A stretch of 22,758 bases of DNA from assembly GCA_937901105.1 (NCBI GenBank), contig CALCHD010000255.1, forward strand, positions 1 to 22,758, given 5' to 3'. The notes beneath the pieces are model-generated. The model searched no databases and had not been told where the DNA came from. It worked only from the letters and a program-made list of their open reading frames with translations. Below are positions 14,079-22,758 of this stretch, in pieces. The first letter of the stretch is position 1. Each line of letters opens with the position of its first letter. Source of the stretch: an uncultured Bacteroidales bacterium. GTDB taxonomy: Bacteria; Bacteroidota; Bacteroidia; Bacteroidales; UBA932. Made by a program: the position numbers and the translations under genes.

Positions 14079-17000
14079 TTAGTAAATTGTATATTTTACT
14101 GTAATGCTTCCCTTGAAGTTACCAATACCCTTGATTACAACAGTTGGTGCATTCTTAGAATCTGCGGATTTCACTTTTGTAGTGTTCTTCCATGTGAGCT
14201 TGTAATCTCTGCCGTATACAAGTTCGTATGTTTCTAATGTTTCAACATCTATATATACAAGTACAATGGAGTCTGCCGGTTTTGTATTCTTGCCCTGTTT
14301 TTCAGCCGCAAGTAATGTATTTACATTTTCAATTGTTGCTGGAATTAATTCTCCTTTAGCATCTTTGATGTAAAGTGTTACACCATCTTCATTGCCTAAT
14401 GTAATATCATTTGCATCATGTTTGAACTTGTTAATCATGAACTTCTTAGTATAAGTTCCACCGTAGGTATTGATACCTTCGATCTTAACAGTTGCTGTAC
14501 CAGCAAAAAGGTTGTTCTTGTAAGATGTTTCTGTGATTATATAATCAGTTCCTGCTTTCAGAAGCTTGCCTTTGTATTTCACAGTGATATTATCCGGATA
14601 ACCATCCTTGTTTTCATCTACCAGATTAATAGATTGTGTATACTTATTGTATACAAATGGCTGTGTAATCTTAACTTTTGTATTGCTGCCGTTGATAGAA
14701 GTCTTGTAGATACGATATTCATCATAAGCATGTTTTCCAATGTAGTTATTCTTACCAACGCCATGAACTCTCATCTGGATACCTGTAGTTTCTTCTTCTT
14801 CACTAAGGAAGAGAATTCTCTTACCTGATTTGTTCAGTCGGCCTGCTTCAATCAATGCTTCTTTGTTTTCAAGAATATCCACGTATTCTCCGTTATGCAT
14901 TACTTCATATCTGGAATCTGAACTTATAAACAACTGTGTGCCACTTAAAGAGTTCTGTACCTTTACAGTAGTCTTATAGTTACCATCTTTAGCTGTGTAT
15001 TTCACATCTTTTGCTGTAACCATGAAGTCTGCCGGAATAATTGTGTAGTTCATCTTAAAGGAACCTTTAAAGTTTCCTTTTCCTGTAACTGTTACATTCG
15101 GAATTTTAACGCCTGCCGGATATACATAATTTCCGTGTGCATCTCTTTCAGTTGCAATCTTAGTTGTGTTTTTACACTTCAATGTGTAGTCCTTTCCTAA
15201 TTCAAGTGTTACCACTTCTTTAGTAACTGGATTTACATACTGAAGTTTGATTTCTGTTGTACAATCTGTACCGCCAGATTCATTTGCCACAACAATGATG
15301 TTATCTGTTACAAGCATTGTTGCCTGATCAAGAGCTTTCTTTGCAATCTTAAATGATTTGCTTACACTGCCCTTGAAGTTACCAATTCCCTTGAAGGTAA
15401 TTGTAGCTGTTCCAGCATTGATGTTCTTCTTGTAGTTTACTGTGTAATCTTCACCGGATTTCAGTTCTGTTACACCGTCTGCTGCTGTTACTTTAAAGTC
15501 AACGCCTGCTGTCAGCTCGATTGCACTTCCTGTGTAATCTTTTGTAACGTATTTACCTTTCTTCAGTGCATTGCCTTCCGCATCAAGCATTGTAATCTTC
15601 GCATATTTTGTGGAAGAAATATCCTGTGCAGTTGTAATCTTAAATGTAACTTTCTTTGTACCATAGAAGCTGAATGCTTTTACTGTATCATCTTTCGTGC
15701 ATTTTGCATCTTCAGTTTTTTCTGTACCTGTTAAGATGAATGTTGCTGTTCCAACATTTGTATTGTTTGTACGTTCTACTGTAAAGTGTTTACCTTCAAC
15801 CAGTTCATAAGTCTTGTTTCCAGACTTATAAGTTACCACTAATGTTGGATTGATCGGTTCGCCTGTGTATACAAAGCTTGTTGCTTTCTTACCATCTGCA
15901 CCAAGTAATTTTACAGATGCATTGGAAAGTTTCTTATCAGCTACATGCTGAGTAACTGTGTAACCCTGTGTCTTATCGATTTCTACCACACCATCAGCAG
16001 TTGTTCCCCAAACGGCTGCGAAGTTTTTATCTTTACCGTAGATAACAATTGGATATTCTCCTGTTTCTTTGTAAGCGATTTCTTCTTTCTTATCCAGTGT
16101 TGGGTTTTCCGGATAGTAGTATCCGTACTGTGTCGTTGAAATCTTTTTACCATTTAAGTATACCGTTGGTTTTGCAACATTTGTTTTCTTTAAGCTTTCT
16201 GTAGATGCTGTGTATGCATCTTTTATTACAAGACCTACTTTTTCACAATATTCTGCATCCTGGGATGCTCGAACAAGATCAATCTTCTCGATTGTGAAGT
16301 ATACATAGAGTTTACCTGTGTAGTTCTTCTTCAGTGTTACGATTGCTCTTGGCGCTTTTGAACCAGAATCTGCTGTTGCAGCACTTGTGTTGTACTTATA
16401 AGATAATGTGTAGTCTTTCTTGGCTTTCAATAAAGTTGATCCATGGTATACACGGATTTCAGGTTTGATCTGTTTTCCTGTGTAATGGATTACTTCATCT
16501 TCCACGACAACTGCCCATACGCCCAAAGCTTCAAACAGTGCTTCTGCATCAAGAAGTCTCTGATAGAGATCTGCCGGAATGAGTTCTTTGTAAAGTTCTG
16601 TTAACTCATCATATTTTTCTCTTGTTAATGCAATATGATCTACGCGTCTTACATCAAGAAGGTCAGTCATATTTACATCATAGAGCTGGAGCCACGCCAT
16701 ACGATTGTCAACATTCTTAATTGTACAATCTTCTGCACATTCCATTCTTTCACAATTGTGATAAATTTCAGATACAGGGTCTGGAATCTGTTCTAATAAG
16801 TAGATTACATAGTCTACCGGTGATTCATATTCACCCGCGAACATCTTCAATCTTACATCAATTGTGAAGTTTTCGCTGTAGTTAAAGTCACCGCCATATG
16901 TACACCAGTATCCATCTGGTGTTACATCTTTCACTTTTGCAAGTGTCTGACCATCAATATCTACCGGATGGTCAAGTTTTTCAGAAGCTTTTTCTGTATA

Positions 17001-20000
17001 TGCAATACCTTTTTCAACTGCATCTACAAGGTTATAGCTTAATTCTAATAATGCATTGTAGGTTCCTGTTAATCGGATTGTATCAGAAAGGAGATTTCTA
17101 AGACCGATCTCTCTTAATACATCTGCAAATGTTAAGCCTTCTTCTGTAGCTTTTGCAAGTGCCTGAACTGCATCAATGAGTTCTGCAATTGTCACTTTTT
17201 CAATGCATTCCTGTAAGTAACCAGCGTAAATGTTTCTTTCATAAAGCGAAATTGCATTTACAAGTTTTTCTCTCTCTGCTGCATCTGTTTCATTGTAAGC
17301 AATGATTGCGCCTAATGCTGTGATGTAGTCAGAAGCTGTTCCGTCTTCGTTTTCAAGATCTAATTCAACTTTGATATGAGCACTGCCCTTAAGATCAACT
17401 TTACCATCTGTGAATTCGATTCCATTGTATGAGTAATCAAATGATACTGAGAAGATTTTTGCAAATTCTCTTAATGAGTCTGCAAGCTCTGGATTGGCAT
17501 CCGCAAACTTCAGTGTCATCTGTCTTGTCTTGTCACCGTCCGCTTTCAGGCTAACGTCCAACTTATTGTCTTCTGTAATACCAACTTTTACGCCCCAGTC
17601 CTTTGTTGTTACGTTGTAAGACACAACTTCTCCACCAACTTCAACAACATCTGCAATCTTATTAAGATCACCGAATTTAGCGTAAAGATCATTTACAAGA
17701 TTCTTTGTATTTGTTACATCAACACAATTTTTCAATTTATCCGCAAACGATCTGTAATCTTTTGAAACCACATCCGTTAAGATATCTTCTACATCTGCAC
17801 TAAAGATCTTTTTACCATCTACGGATACACCTGCTGTGTTGTAGAATTCGAAGAACAGGTCAGATACCATGTCTGCAACAAGTGTCTGCATATTACCTTT
17901 TGTAATGTCTGCAAGCTCTGTGCTCATTTCCACAGTAATATTTCCGTCTGCGTCTTCTGTTACGTTGTAGTATTTGCTTGTTACATAGCCGTCTTCATTT
18001 ACTACATATGTGTCATGAAGCATTGTTGCCATTTCTGCTTCAGATACATTTACGTATTTACCTGCTGCAATTCTTACATTGCCACAGCCCTCTACATCGA
18101 ATACCATGCCTGATTCATCTAAAGAACTGTCTACAATTCGAAGTGCTGCATTTGCCTTTACTGTTCCTAAAATGTCATGTCCATTTAAGTTCAGAACGGT
18201 TGGCTGATTGATATTTAAAACAAGAGAATTAGCTCCATCTGCTTCAATATCCTGTGTAAGAATTACATAAGTTACACCTTTAGCACCATTTAATGTTGCT
18301 GCTACATCTTCAACATACTGAAGTTTATTAATTACACCTTCTTTGCCCAGATCAAGAACAATTGCTTCCACTTCTTTTGTCATATTCTTCACTGTGAAGG
18401 ACATTGGAATGGAAATTGTTGCAGGTTTCTTCAGAAGTTTTGTGAAATCTTTCACCTTGTCTCCGAGCATGCTTTCTACATCATAAGAAAGTGTCATATT
18501 AAATGTTTCTGCATCCTGACTTGTAGATGTTGATGCATCTTTATTTACAACATCTTTTGCTTTTCCAATAATGCGTTCAACAATATCGCTGAATGGCTCG
18601 AAATCATATTCTGTACCCAATGTAGAGTTTACAATTGTTTCAGCTTTTTTCCATGTCAGGCTATTAATTTCATCTTCAAAAAGATCTGCCAACTTATAAA
18701 TTGCTTTTGTCAAGTCAGCATCGTCAATACCTTCAAGTGAAATTTCACCCATCATTAACATTACTGACATGTATACTGTGTATACCTCTTCCGGCATTAC
18801 AGCTTCCATTGAAATCTTGCCATCTGCTAATTCAACACTTCCGTAAGCACCGAATTTATCAAAGAACGCTCTCACGCCCTTTAAATATTTAGACTGATTT
18901 CCAGTTAATGTAACGGTTAATGGAACTGTCTGAGAATTTTCCTTAGAAGTTCCTAACTGAATATCTGTTTCGATCAGGCTGGCACCCAAAGCTGCTTTAG
19001 AATTAAGTAATCCTTCTCTTACAACTGTGCTGCCTTCCGGAATCTTAACATTATCTATAATTGAGCCGTTTTCATCAATGATTTCTGTAAAGACATCTGA
19101 GCCCAATCCGCTTGTTAAGAACAGGTCAAGCAGTGCCTGAACGTTTACTTCTGTACCTTTGTTTTCAACACTGTAAAGGAATTCATTCTTTGCACCATCA
19201 AACGCAACATATGGTGTTGAAACCGCAATATCAACCATTGCTTCAGCGATTGCTCTGAGCAGATCGCCGCCTACTGTTGCGCTTGCATAATCCATACGAA
19301 GTACGATAGATGTATAAGCACCATTCACCGCACCGTTTGTATATGTTTTCACCGGCACAAAGGCTGCTTTCAAGTTACCCTTATCATCCTTCAGACTGCT
19401 GTTTGCTTTCATTGCATCATTTAATGCATTAACAAATTCATCAATCTTATCGGTTGAGATACAGTATTTTTCACGTGTAATCGAAATTATATCTTTTCCG
19501 TCAGCAAGATCACTCATATTGATCACATCATGTTTTCCTGCTGTACCAGCTACGGATTTTACTACTGTAGTGTTTCCGTCTTTGATTTTATAATCATAAC
19601 GGAAATCTGTTTCTTCAGGAGCCGGTAATTTAAAGCTTGCTGTTTCTGTGCCTGTAAAGGTAATTTCCTCAACAACTTTGTCGCCTTCCTTTACTTTTAC
19701 AGTATAAGTTCTAGGATTGTATGTATAATTTACATTGTATTTTGTTGCAACAGTATCGCCCTCCTCTGGAACTTCACCATTTACAACTGCTTTATAATAT
19801 TTTGTATTTGAAACTACTTTTGCTGTTAATGCATTTAACACTTTCTGAATTTCTGTGCGGTCAGAATCTGTTACAATGTGTTCTGTATCTGTAATTTCTT
19901 TTTCGTATATTACATAGTCTTTATATGTCACACCATTTGCAGATGCCTTAATCTCGTAAAGACCGTATTTTGGTGCCGGTTTAGCAACTGCACCATATGC

Positions 20001-22550
20001 TGTCAGCCCTTCCGCTGTTTTAATTTCAGAAACCTTTGCAGGATCTACAGCAAGAACTGCTGCGATCAATGCTTCGAATTCTTCATCATTTTCGTCTTCC
20101 GGTACGATGATTGCTTCATGTGGTCCTTCGATTACCTTTGTAAGACCGCCTTCACCATTTAATCTCTCACTTAAATCTTTAATCTTATCAGTATACTCTG
20201 AAACATCTTCACCTGGTTTAACGCTTTCAATTGCATCTGATAATCCCGAATCATTGGCGATTGTTTCCAGTAACGGCTGTAAGAAAAGTGCCTGATCGAG
20301 AATTTCCTGATAATAGCCTTCCTTATAATAAGTACTTAAGCTCCAGTTTGTTCCAGCTAAAACTTTCAAGTCTGCATAGAGCTTTAATTCACCCTCTTTT
20401 GTTAAGCCTTTATCAACAATTTCCTGTACAGCTTTCTTCCCGTCTCCTGAAAGGAATGTCTGTAATGCCGTAAGAGTACCTTTCTTCAGTACATCACCAA
20501 GACCCGCATCCACAATATAATCATAAACACCTTTGATGTCATCCTGAAGAACATCATTCTGTTCATTTACTTCATCTACAATTTCTTTCAAAACCTTGAA
20601 GTTTTTAAGAAGCATCTCATTTGTCACTTCAACAAGCTGACCATTTACGTCAACGTGGGTAACCTCCAGCTTGTATTCTACTTCAAAGCGTGTGAAATCT
20701 TTATCTGTTGTCCATGTATAGTAGTTTTCTACCACACCTTCAACTGCTGTCTGGCGTTCTTCACAGTTAATTGTAACGTCTGTGATTTCACCATCATTAT
20801 CCACAAGTCTTGCTGATGACGGTTTCCATACCATTCCTGCAACACCTGTTTCAACCTCTGTTGCTGCTGTTGCCCAGTAAGAACCCGGTTCATCAGTTTT
20901 AACATCTGATACAACTGCATCTCCAGGGTATCTGATTGTTACGCTTGGATTATCGATGGCTTTGCTTGATACAACACCTGCTGCTGCCTCAAGTGCATCT
21001 GAATATGCCTCATCTTTAGCTGCAATCGCAAGAAGACTTTCTGTCTGCTTTTCAGAGCCTGTAGAACGTGTAATGTTCAGCGCTTCCTTCACATTCAGAA
21101 CTCTGCCTTCATTATAATAGGTGGTAGTGCCAGATTCTTTTCCTACTACAACATAATCATATTCAAACTTATCGTCTTCACTGATTGGAAGAACAATCTT
21201 GGTTCCATATGGAACTTCTACCTTTCCATCATAATCTGTTTCTACTTCCAGATTATTTGCTGTATAAGTAACCTCGTAAACAATCTCATCACTTAATGCT
21301 TCAAGATCTTTGATTTCATCTTCATCAGTTACAACTGTATACCAGCCTTCTTCTGCAAAGTAAGATTCCCAACCTTCAGATGCAACGGCATTTTTTGCAC
21401 TTTTAGATGCCTTCACAAGAATGTCTTCTTTTGCAGTATCTAATGTATACTCTTCTGACACATTAGAAATATAGAATACTTCTGTATATTCCGATAACGC
21501 TTTACTTTCTACATCACTTAATTTTTCAAATATTTTGTCAGAAGCAACGTTTGCGTTAACTTTTACAGTTACAGTTACTACATCTGCTGTTGCAACAACT
21601 GTTGTAATTGCAGCAGTGATTGTATCGCTGATTTCTATTGCAGTTGTATTTTCAACCTCTCCTGCTAGAGTTTCCAGGTCCCCTTCACCATAGTTATTTC
21701 CGGCAAATACAGATGCCAGGTTAACTTCTGTTTTTAATCTTTCAAGATCAGCCACAAGGGTATCATATACTGCTTCAAAGTTACCTAAAAGACTTTCGTC
21801 AATTCTTTCAAGGTCTGACAAAGCTTCTGTTGCCATTGGCCCAAAACTTTCATAGTTTTTAATCAGGAATGCAAATTCTGTAGTCTCGTTTGCATCAAAT
21901 AATTCGCATAATTCTTCACCTACAGAATAGTCTGTCCCAAGCGTTGCATTGTACTCATCCAACTTAGTATTTAACTGTGTTAAAAAAGTCACTGCTTCTT
22001 CAAGAACATCATAGTATTCAAGACCTGCTACTAAAGTACCTGGTACATTTGCCAATGCTGCTCTATCAGTTTCATTGATTTCAACATTCAAAGCATAAGT
22101 TACAGTCGCAGTACAGCTAAGGATGTTTTCTCCGTATGTTGCTATTCTATAATCTTCTCCTGCTGTTTCCTGGAATTTTACTGTCTCCTCCTCAACCTCA
22201 TCTTCCGTTGGATCAATGACTGCACTCACAGGAACCCAAGTATAGCCATTCTGGCTAAACACGTCTGCTTTTACAACTTTTTCATCAGTATCGATAGATA
22301 CCAAATCATCGTCTGAAGGAACAACAATATTGTCAAAGAGTGTTCCTTGAGCAATAAGGTCATTTTTCAAAATTTCCGCTTCCGCAGAACCTTCTTCGTA
22401 ATATTCTCCCGCAACAATTTCCGCTGCTGTTGTTGACCAACTGCTTCCAGCAGTCAGAGATTCTGCTGCATACGCAATGTTGCTGGATGAAATTACTGTT
22501 GCCACGGCTAATGCCCCAGCCAGGCAACGTTTTAATCGTCCTACTATCAT
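14079..22550 (-). CDS. Giant secreted surface protein with C-terminal Ig-like repeats
   Basis: This 2,823-residue protein is the first gene of the operon. It starts at the ATG at 22,548-22,550 after a purine-rich AGAGGGGA site. Residues 1-28 are a signal peptide (ending AYA) that shares KRCLAG-type sequence with its paralogue. The first 1,030 or so residues are paralogous to the next gene: an N-terminal domain with WVPVSAV, then a helical region, two Y-x-P/A-x-x-Y beta domains (about 420-490 and 933-1,005) and EGPHEAI. A long unassigned middle follows. It contains a short beta-helix-like patch (about 1,415-1,500, with TVLNLNGHDILGTV) and helical stretches. Residues from about 2,005 to the end hold some eight Ig-like modules with the theme AGTATITFKGIGNFKGS. 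No sortase motif, S-layer domain, dockerin or membrane anchor is visible, so how it stays at the surface is unclear. Function unknown; adhesion or scaffolding is inference. Confidence 0.85.
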   Translation of the reverse strand: MIVGRLKRCLAGALAVATVISSSNIAYAAESLTAGSSWSTTAAEIVAGEYYEEGSAEAEILKNDLIAQGTLFDNIVVPSDDDLVSIDTDEKVVKADVFSQNGYTWVPVSAVIDPTEDEVEEETVKFQETAGEDYRIATYGENILSCTATVTYALNVEINETDRAALANVPGTLVAGLEYYDVLEEAVTFLTQLNTKLDEYNATLGTDYSVGEELCELFDANETTEFAFLIKNYESFGPMATEALSDLERIDESLLGNFEAVYDTLVADLERLKTEVNLASVFAGNNYGEGDLETLAGEVENTTAIEISDTITAAITTVVATADVVTVTVKVNANVASDKIFEKLSDVESKALSEYTEVFYISNVSEEYTLDTAKEDILVKASKSAKNAVASEGWESYFAEEGWYTVVTDEDEIKDLEALSDEIVYEVTYTANNLEVETDYDGKVEVPYGTKIVLPISEDDKFEYDYVVVGKESGTTTYYNEGRVLNVKEALNITRSTGSEKQTESLLAIAAKDEAYSDALEAAAGVVSSKAIDNPSVTIRYPGDAVVSDVKTDEPGSYWATAATEVETGVAGMVWKPSSARLVDNDGEITDVTINCEERQTAVEGVVENYYTWTTDKDFTRFEVEYKLEVTHVDVNGQLVEVTNEMLLKNFKVLKEIVDEVNEQNDVLQDDIKGVYDYIVDAGLGDVLKKGTLTALQTFLSGDGKKAVQEIVDKGLTKEGELKLYADLKVLAGTNWSLSTYYKEGYYQEILDQALFLQPLLETIANDSGLSDAIESVKPGEDVSEYTDKIKDLSERLNGEGGLTKVIEGPHEAIIVPEDENDEEFEALIAAVLAVDPAKVSEIKTAEGLTAYGAVAKPAPKYGLYEIKASANGVTYKDYVIYEKEITDTEHIVTDSDRTEIQKVLNALTAKVVSNTKYYKAVVNGEVPEEGDTVATKYNVNYTYNPRTYTVKVKEGDKVVEEITFTGTETASFKLPAPEETDFRYDYKIKDGNTTVVKSVAGTAGKHDVINMSDLADGKDIISITREKYCISTDKIDEFVNALNDAMKANSSLKDDKGNLKAAFVPVKTYTNGAVNGAYTSIVLRMDYASATVGGDLLRAIAEAMVDIAVSTPYVAFDGAKNEFLYSVENKGTEVNVQALLDLFLTSGLGSDVFTEIIDENGSIIDNVKIPEGSTVVREGLLNSKAALGASLIETDIQLGTSKENSQTVPLTVTLTGNQSKYLKGVRAFFDKFGAYGSVELADGKISMEAVMPEEVYTVYMSVMLMMGEISLEGIDDADLTKAIYKLADLFEDEINSLTWKKAETIVNSTLGTEYDFEPFSDIVERIIGKAKDVVNKDASTSTSQDAETFNMTLSYDVESMLGDKVKDFTKLLKKPATISIPMSFTVKNMTKEVEAIVLDLGKEGVINKLQYVEDVAATLNGAKGVTYVILTQDIEADGANSLVLNINQPTVLNLNGHDILGTVKANAALRIVDSSLDESGMVFDVEGCGNVRIAAGKYVNVSEAEMATMLHDTYVVNEDGYVTSKYYNVTEDADGNITVEMSTELADITKGNMQTLVADMVSDLFFEFYNTAGVSVDGKKIFSADVEDILTDVVSKDYRSFADKLKNCVDVTNTKNLVNDLYAKFGDLNKIADVVEVGGEVVSYNVTTKDWGVKVGITEDNKLDVSLKADGDKTRQMTLKFADANPELADSLREFAKIFSVSFDYSYNGIEFTDGKVDLKGSAHIKVELDLENEDGTASDYITALGAIIAYNETDAAEREKLVNAISLYERNIYAGYLQECIEKVTIAELIDAVQALAKATEEGLTFADVLREIGLRNLLSDTIRLTGTYNALLELSYNLVDAVEKGIAYTEKASEKLDHPVDIDGQTLAKVKDVTPDGYWCTYGGDFNYSENFTIDVRLKMFAGEYESPVDYVIYLLEQIPDPVSEIYHNCERMECAEDCTIKNVDNRMAWLQLYDVNMTDLLDVRRVDHIALTREKYDELTELYKELIPADLYQRLLDAEALFEALGVWAVVVEDEVIHYTGKQIKPEIRVYHGSTLLKAKKDYTLSYKYNTSAATADSGSKAPRAIVTLKKNYTGKLYVYFTIEKIDLVRASQDAEYCEKVGLVIKDAYTASTESLKKTNVAKPTVYLNGKKISTTQYGYYYPENPTLDKKEEIAYKETGEYPIVIYGKDKNFAAVWGTTADGVVEIDKTQGYTVTQHVADKKLSNASVKLLGADGKKATSFVYTGEPINPTLVVTYKSGNKTYELVEGKHFTVERTNNTNVGTATFILTGTEKTEDAKCTKDDTVKAFSFYGTKKVTFKITTAQDISSTKYAKITMLDAEGNALKKGKYVTKDYTGSAIELTAGVDFKVTAADGVTELKSGEDYTVNYKKNINAGTATITFKGIGNFKGSVSKSFKIAKKALDQATMLVTDNIIVVANESGGTDCTTEIKLQYVNPVTKEVVTLELGKDYTLKCKNTTKIATERDAHGNYVYPAGVKIPNVTVTGKGNFKGSFKMNYTIIPADFMVTAKDVKYTAKDGNYKTTVKVQNSLSGTQLFISSDSRYEVMHNGEYVDILENKEALIEAGRLNKSGKRILFLSEEEETTGIQMRVHGVGKNNYIGKHAYDEYRIYKTSINGSNTKVKITQPFVYNKYTQSINLVDENKDGYPDNITVKYKGKLLKAGTDYIITETSYKNNLFAGTATVKIEGINTYGGTYTKKFMINKFKHDANDITLGNEDGVTLYIKDAKGELIPATIENVNTLLAAEKQGKNTKPADSIVLVYIDVETLETYELVYGRDYKLTWKNTTKVKSADSKNAPTVVIKGIGNFKGSITVKYTIY
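14110..14134. repeat. Near-exact 25-bp DNA repeat, copy 1
   Basis: It matches 15,370-15,394 at 24 of 25 bases and encodes the GIGNFKGS motif of an Ig-like module. The copies are in the same orientation, 1,260 bp apart and in the same reading frame, so recombination would delete whole modules without breaking the gene. Confidence 0.8.
15370..15394. repeat. Near-exact 25-bp DNA repeat, copy 2
   Basis: This is the partner of the repeat at 14,110-14,134, with one base difference. It encodes the same GIGNFKGS motif in an earlier Ig-like module. Confidence 0.8.
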
Positions 22551-22575
22551 TTTCCCCTCTTTCCTTTCTTTAAAT

Positions 22576-22585
22576 TATCATGATA
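22576..22585. repeat. TATCATGATA perfect palindrome in the leader
   Basis: This perfect 10-bp palindrome lies 26 bases upstream of the giant gene's ATG, inside the predicted leader. It could be a regulator site or a small hairpin; A/T-rich chance occurrence is also possible. Confidence 0.3.
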
Positions 22586-22604
22586 GACATGCTTTACGTC
22601 TCTC

Positions 22605-22643
22605 TGTCCTAATATACTTTTCTAAACAATTCATATTTGGACA
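22605..22643 (-). promoter_or_regulatory. Leader hairpin near the predicted transcript 5' end
   Basis: On the minus strand TGTCC (22,639-22,643) pairs with GGACA (22,605-22,609). The stem continues after an A-A mismatch as AATAT/ATATT with a G-T closing pair, leaving a loop of about 15 bases. It begins about 11 bases after the predicted transcription start, a common place for a 5' mRNA-stabilising stem. Confidence 0.45.
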
Positions 22644-22660
22644 AAATAAGACTTACTAAC

Positions 22661-22689
22661 ATTTTAAGCTTTCCTTACACTTGTGTCAA
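22661..22689 (-). promoter_or_regulatory. Sigma-A-type promoter of the surface-protein operon
   Basis: On the minus strand TTGACA (22,684-22,689) is separated by exactly 17 bases from TAAAAT (22,661-22,666). The -35 is perfect, the spacing is optimal and the -10 differs from TATAAT at one base. It gives a predicted start near 22,654 and a leader of about 104 bases before the giant gene. Gaps between the five downstream genes are short, so it probably serves all of them. Confidence 0.85.
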
Positions 22690-22758
22690 TCAATTAATGG
22701 ATTTTTTTATGATTTATTAGTTTAAATAACTTTTTATAAATGACAAAAACTCTCCGAT

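Larger units (their letters stand above)
14082..16535 (-). repeat. About eight tandem Ig-like protein modules
   Basis: Each module is roughly 80-110 residues and many end in the pattern G-T-A-T-x-x-x-x-G-x-G-N-F-K-G-S followed by a final strand such as KSFKI or VKYTIY. The copies diverge in length, and at least two (near 15,990-16,200 and 14,690-15,010) are strongly degenerate. The domain style is common in clostridial wall proteins. Confidence 0.7.

Noticed and set aside
14082..16535. Repetitive region considered as a CRISPR array or other DNA repeat array.
   Set aside because: The periodicity is at protein level (Ig-like modules); copies diverge in DNA sequence and there are no regular short repeats with unique spacers.
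22585..22601. GACGTAAAGC in the leader of the giant gene recalls the GACGCAAAGC part of a cyclic-di-GMP-I riboswitch.
   Set aside because: The other conserved half (CACAGGGCAAACC and the tetraloop stem) is not present upstream, so one short similarity is not enough despite the HD-GYP-like gene in the operon.

Overview
The window appears to contain DNA from two different bacterial phyla, with all genes on the minus strand. Bases 1 to about 6,870 read as Bacteroidales. The genes there mostly lack Shine-Dalgarno sequences and have A/T-rich leaders, one upstream region carries a Bacteroidetes-type -7 box (TAnnTTTG), and the gene sets are typical of succinate/propionate-forming gut Bacteroidales. 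Bases from about 6,890 to the end read as a Gram-positive clostridium, probably Lachnospiraceae-like. Genes there are preceded by GGAGG-type ribosome sites, use ATG, GTG and TTG starts, follow a canonical TTGACA-17-TAAAAT promoter, and encode dockerin-type and Ig-repeat surface proteins. Only 19 bases separate the two blocks. They hold no terminator for one side and no recognisable promoter for the other, so this is either a metagenomic assembly join or a very sharp transfer boundary.

Block 1, transcribed right to left. (a) 6,868 to 2,251 is an apparently complete Na+-translocating methylmalonyl-CoA decarboxylase operon: epimerase, carboxyltransferase, a lamin-tail/OadG small subunit, biotin carrier and the membrane beta subunit, followed by a clean intrinsic terminator. 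It would convert methylmalonyl-CoA to propionyl-CoA and export Na+. (b) A 264-base intergenic region follows, with a promoter, two GTGCAC palindromes exactly 20 bp apart and a 10-bp inverted repeat. (c) 1,986 to 1 is the start of a V-type ATPase operon: subunit E, a DUF2764-type protein and the first 246 codons of catalytic subunit A. The two operons may share one sodium circuit; that is inference.

Block 2, transcribed right to left from a promoter at 22,661-22,689, looks like one five-gene operon with short gaps. It encodes a 2,823-residue secreted protein with about eight C-terminal Ig-like repeats; a 1,323-residue secreted paralogue of its N-terminal part, ending in a dockerin-like domain; a 287-residue membrane-anchored surface protein with a possible cohesin-like ectodomain; a 455-residue protein with a degenerate HD-GYP domain and an EAL-like remnant; and a 283-residue single-pass membrane protein whose C-terminus looks like an ACT-type domain of another family.

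The most interesting candidate system is this second operon. It may be a non-enzymatic surface assembly, with two giant related proteins, a possible dockerin/cohesin attachment and a probable cyclic-di-GMP-related sensor. No catalytic domain is recognisable in either giant protein, and the function is not known to me.
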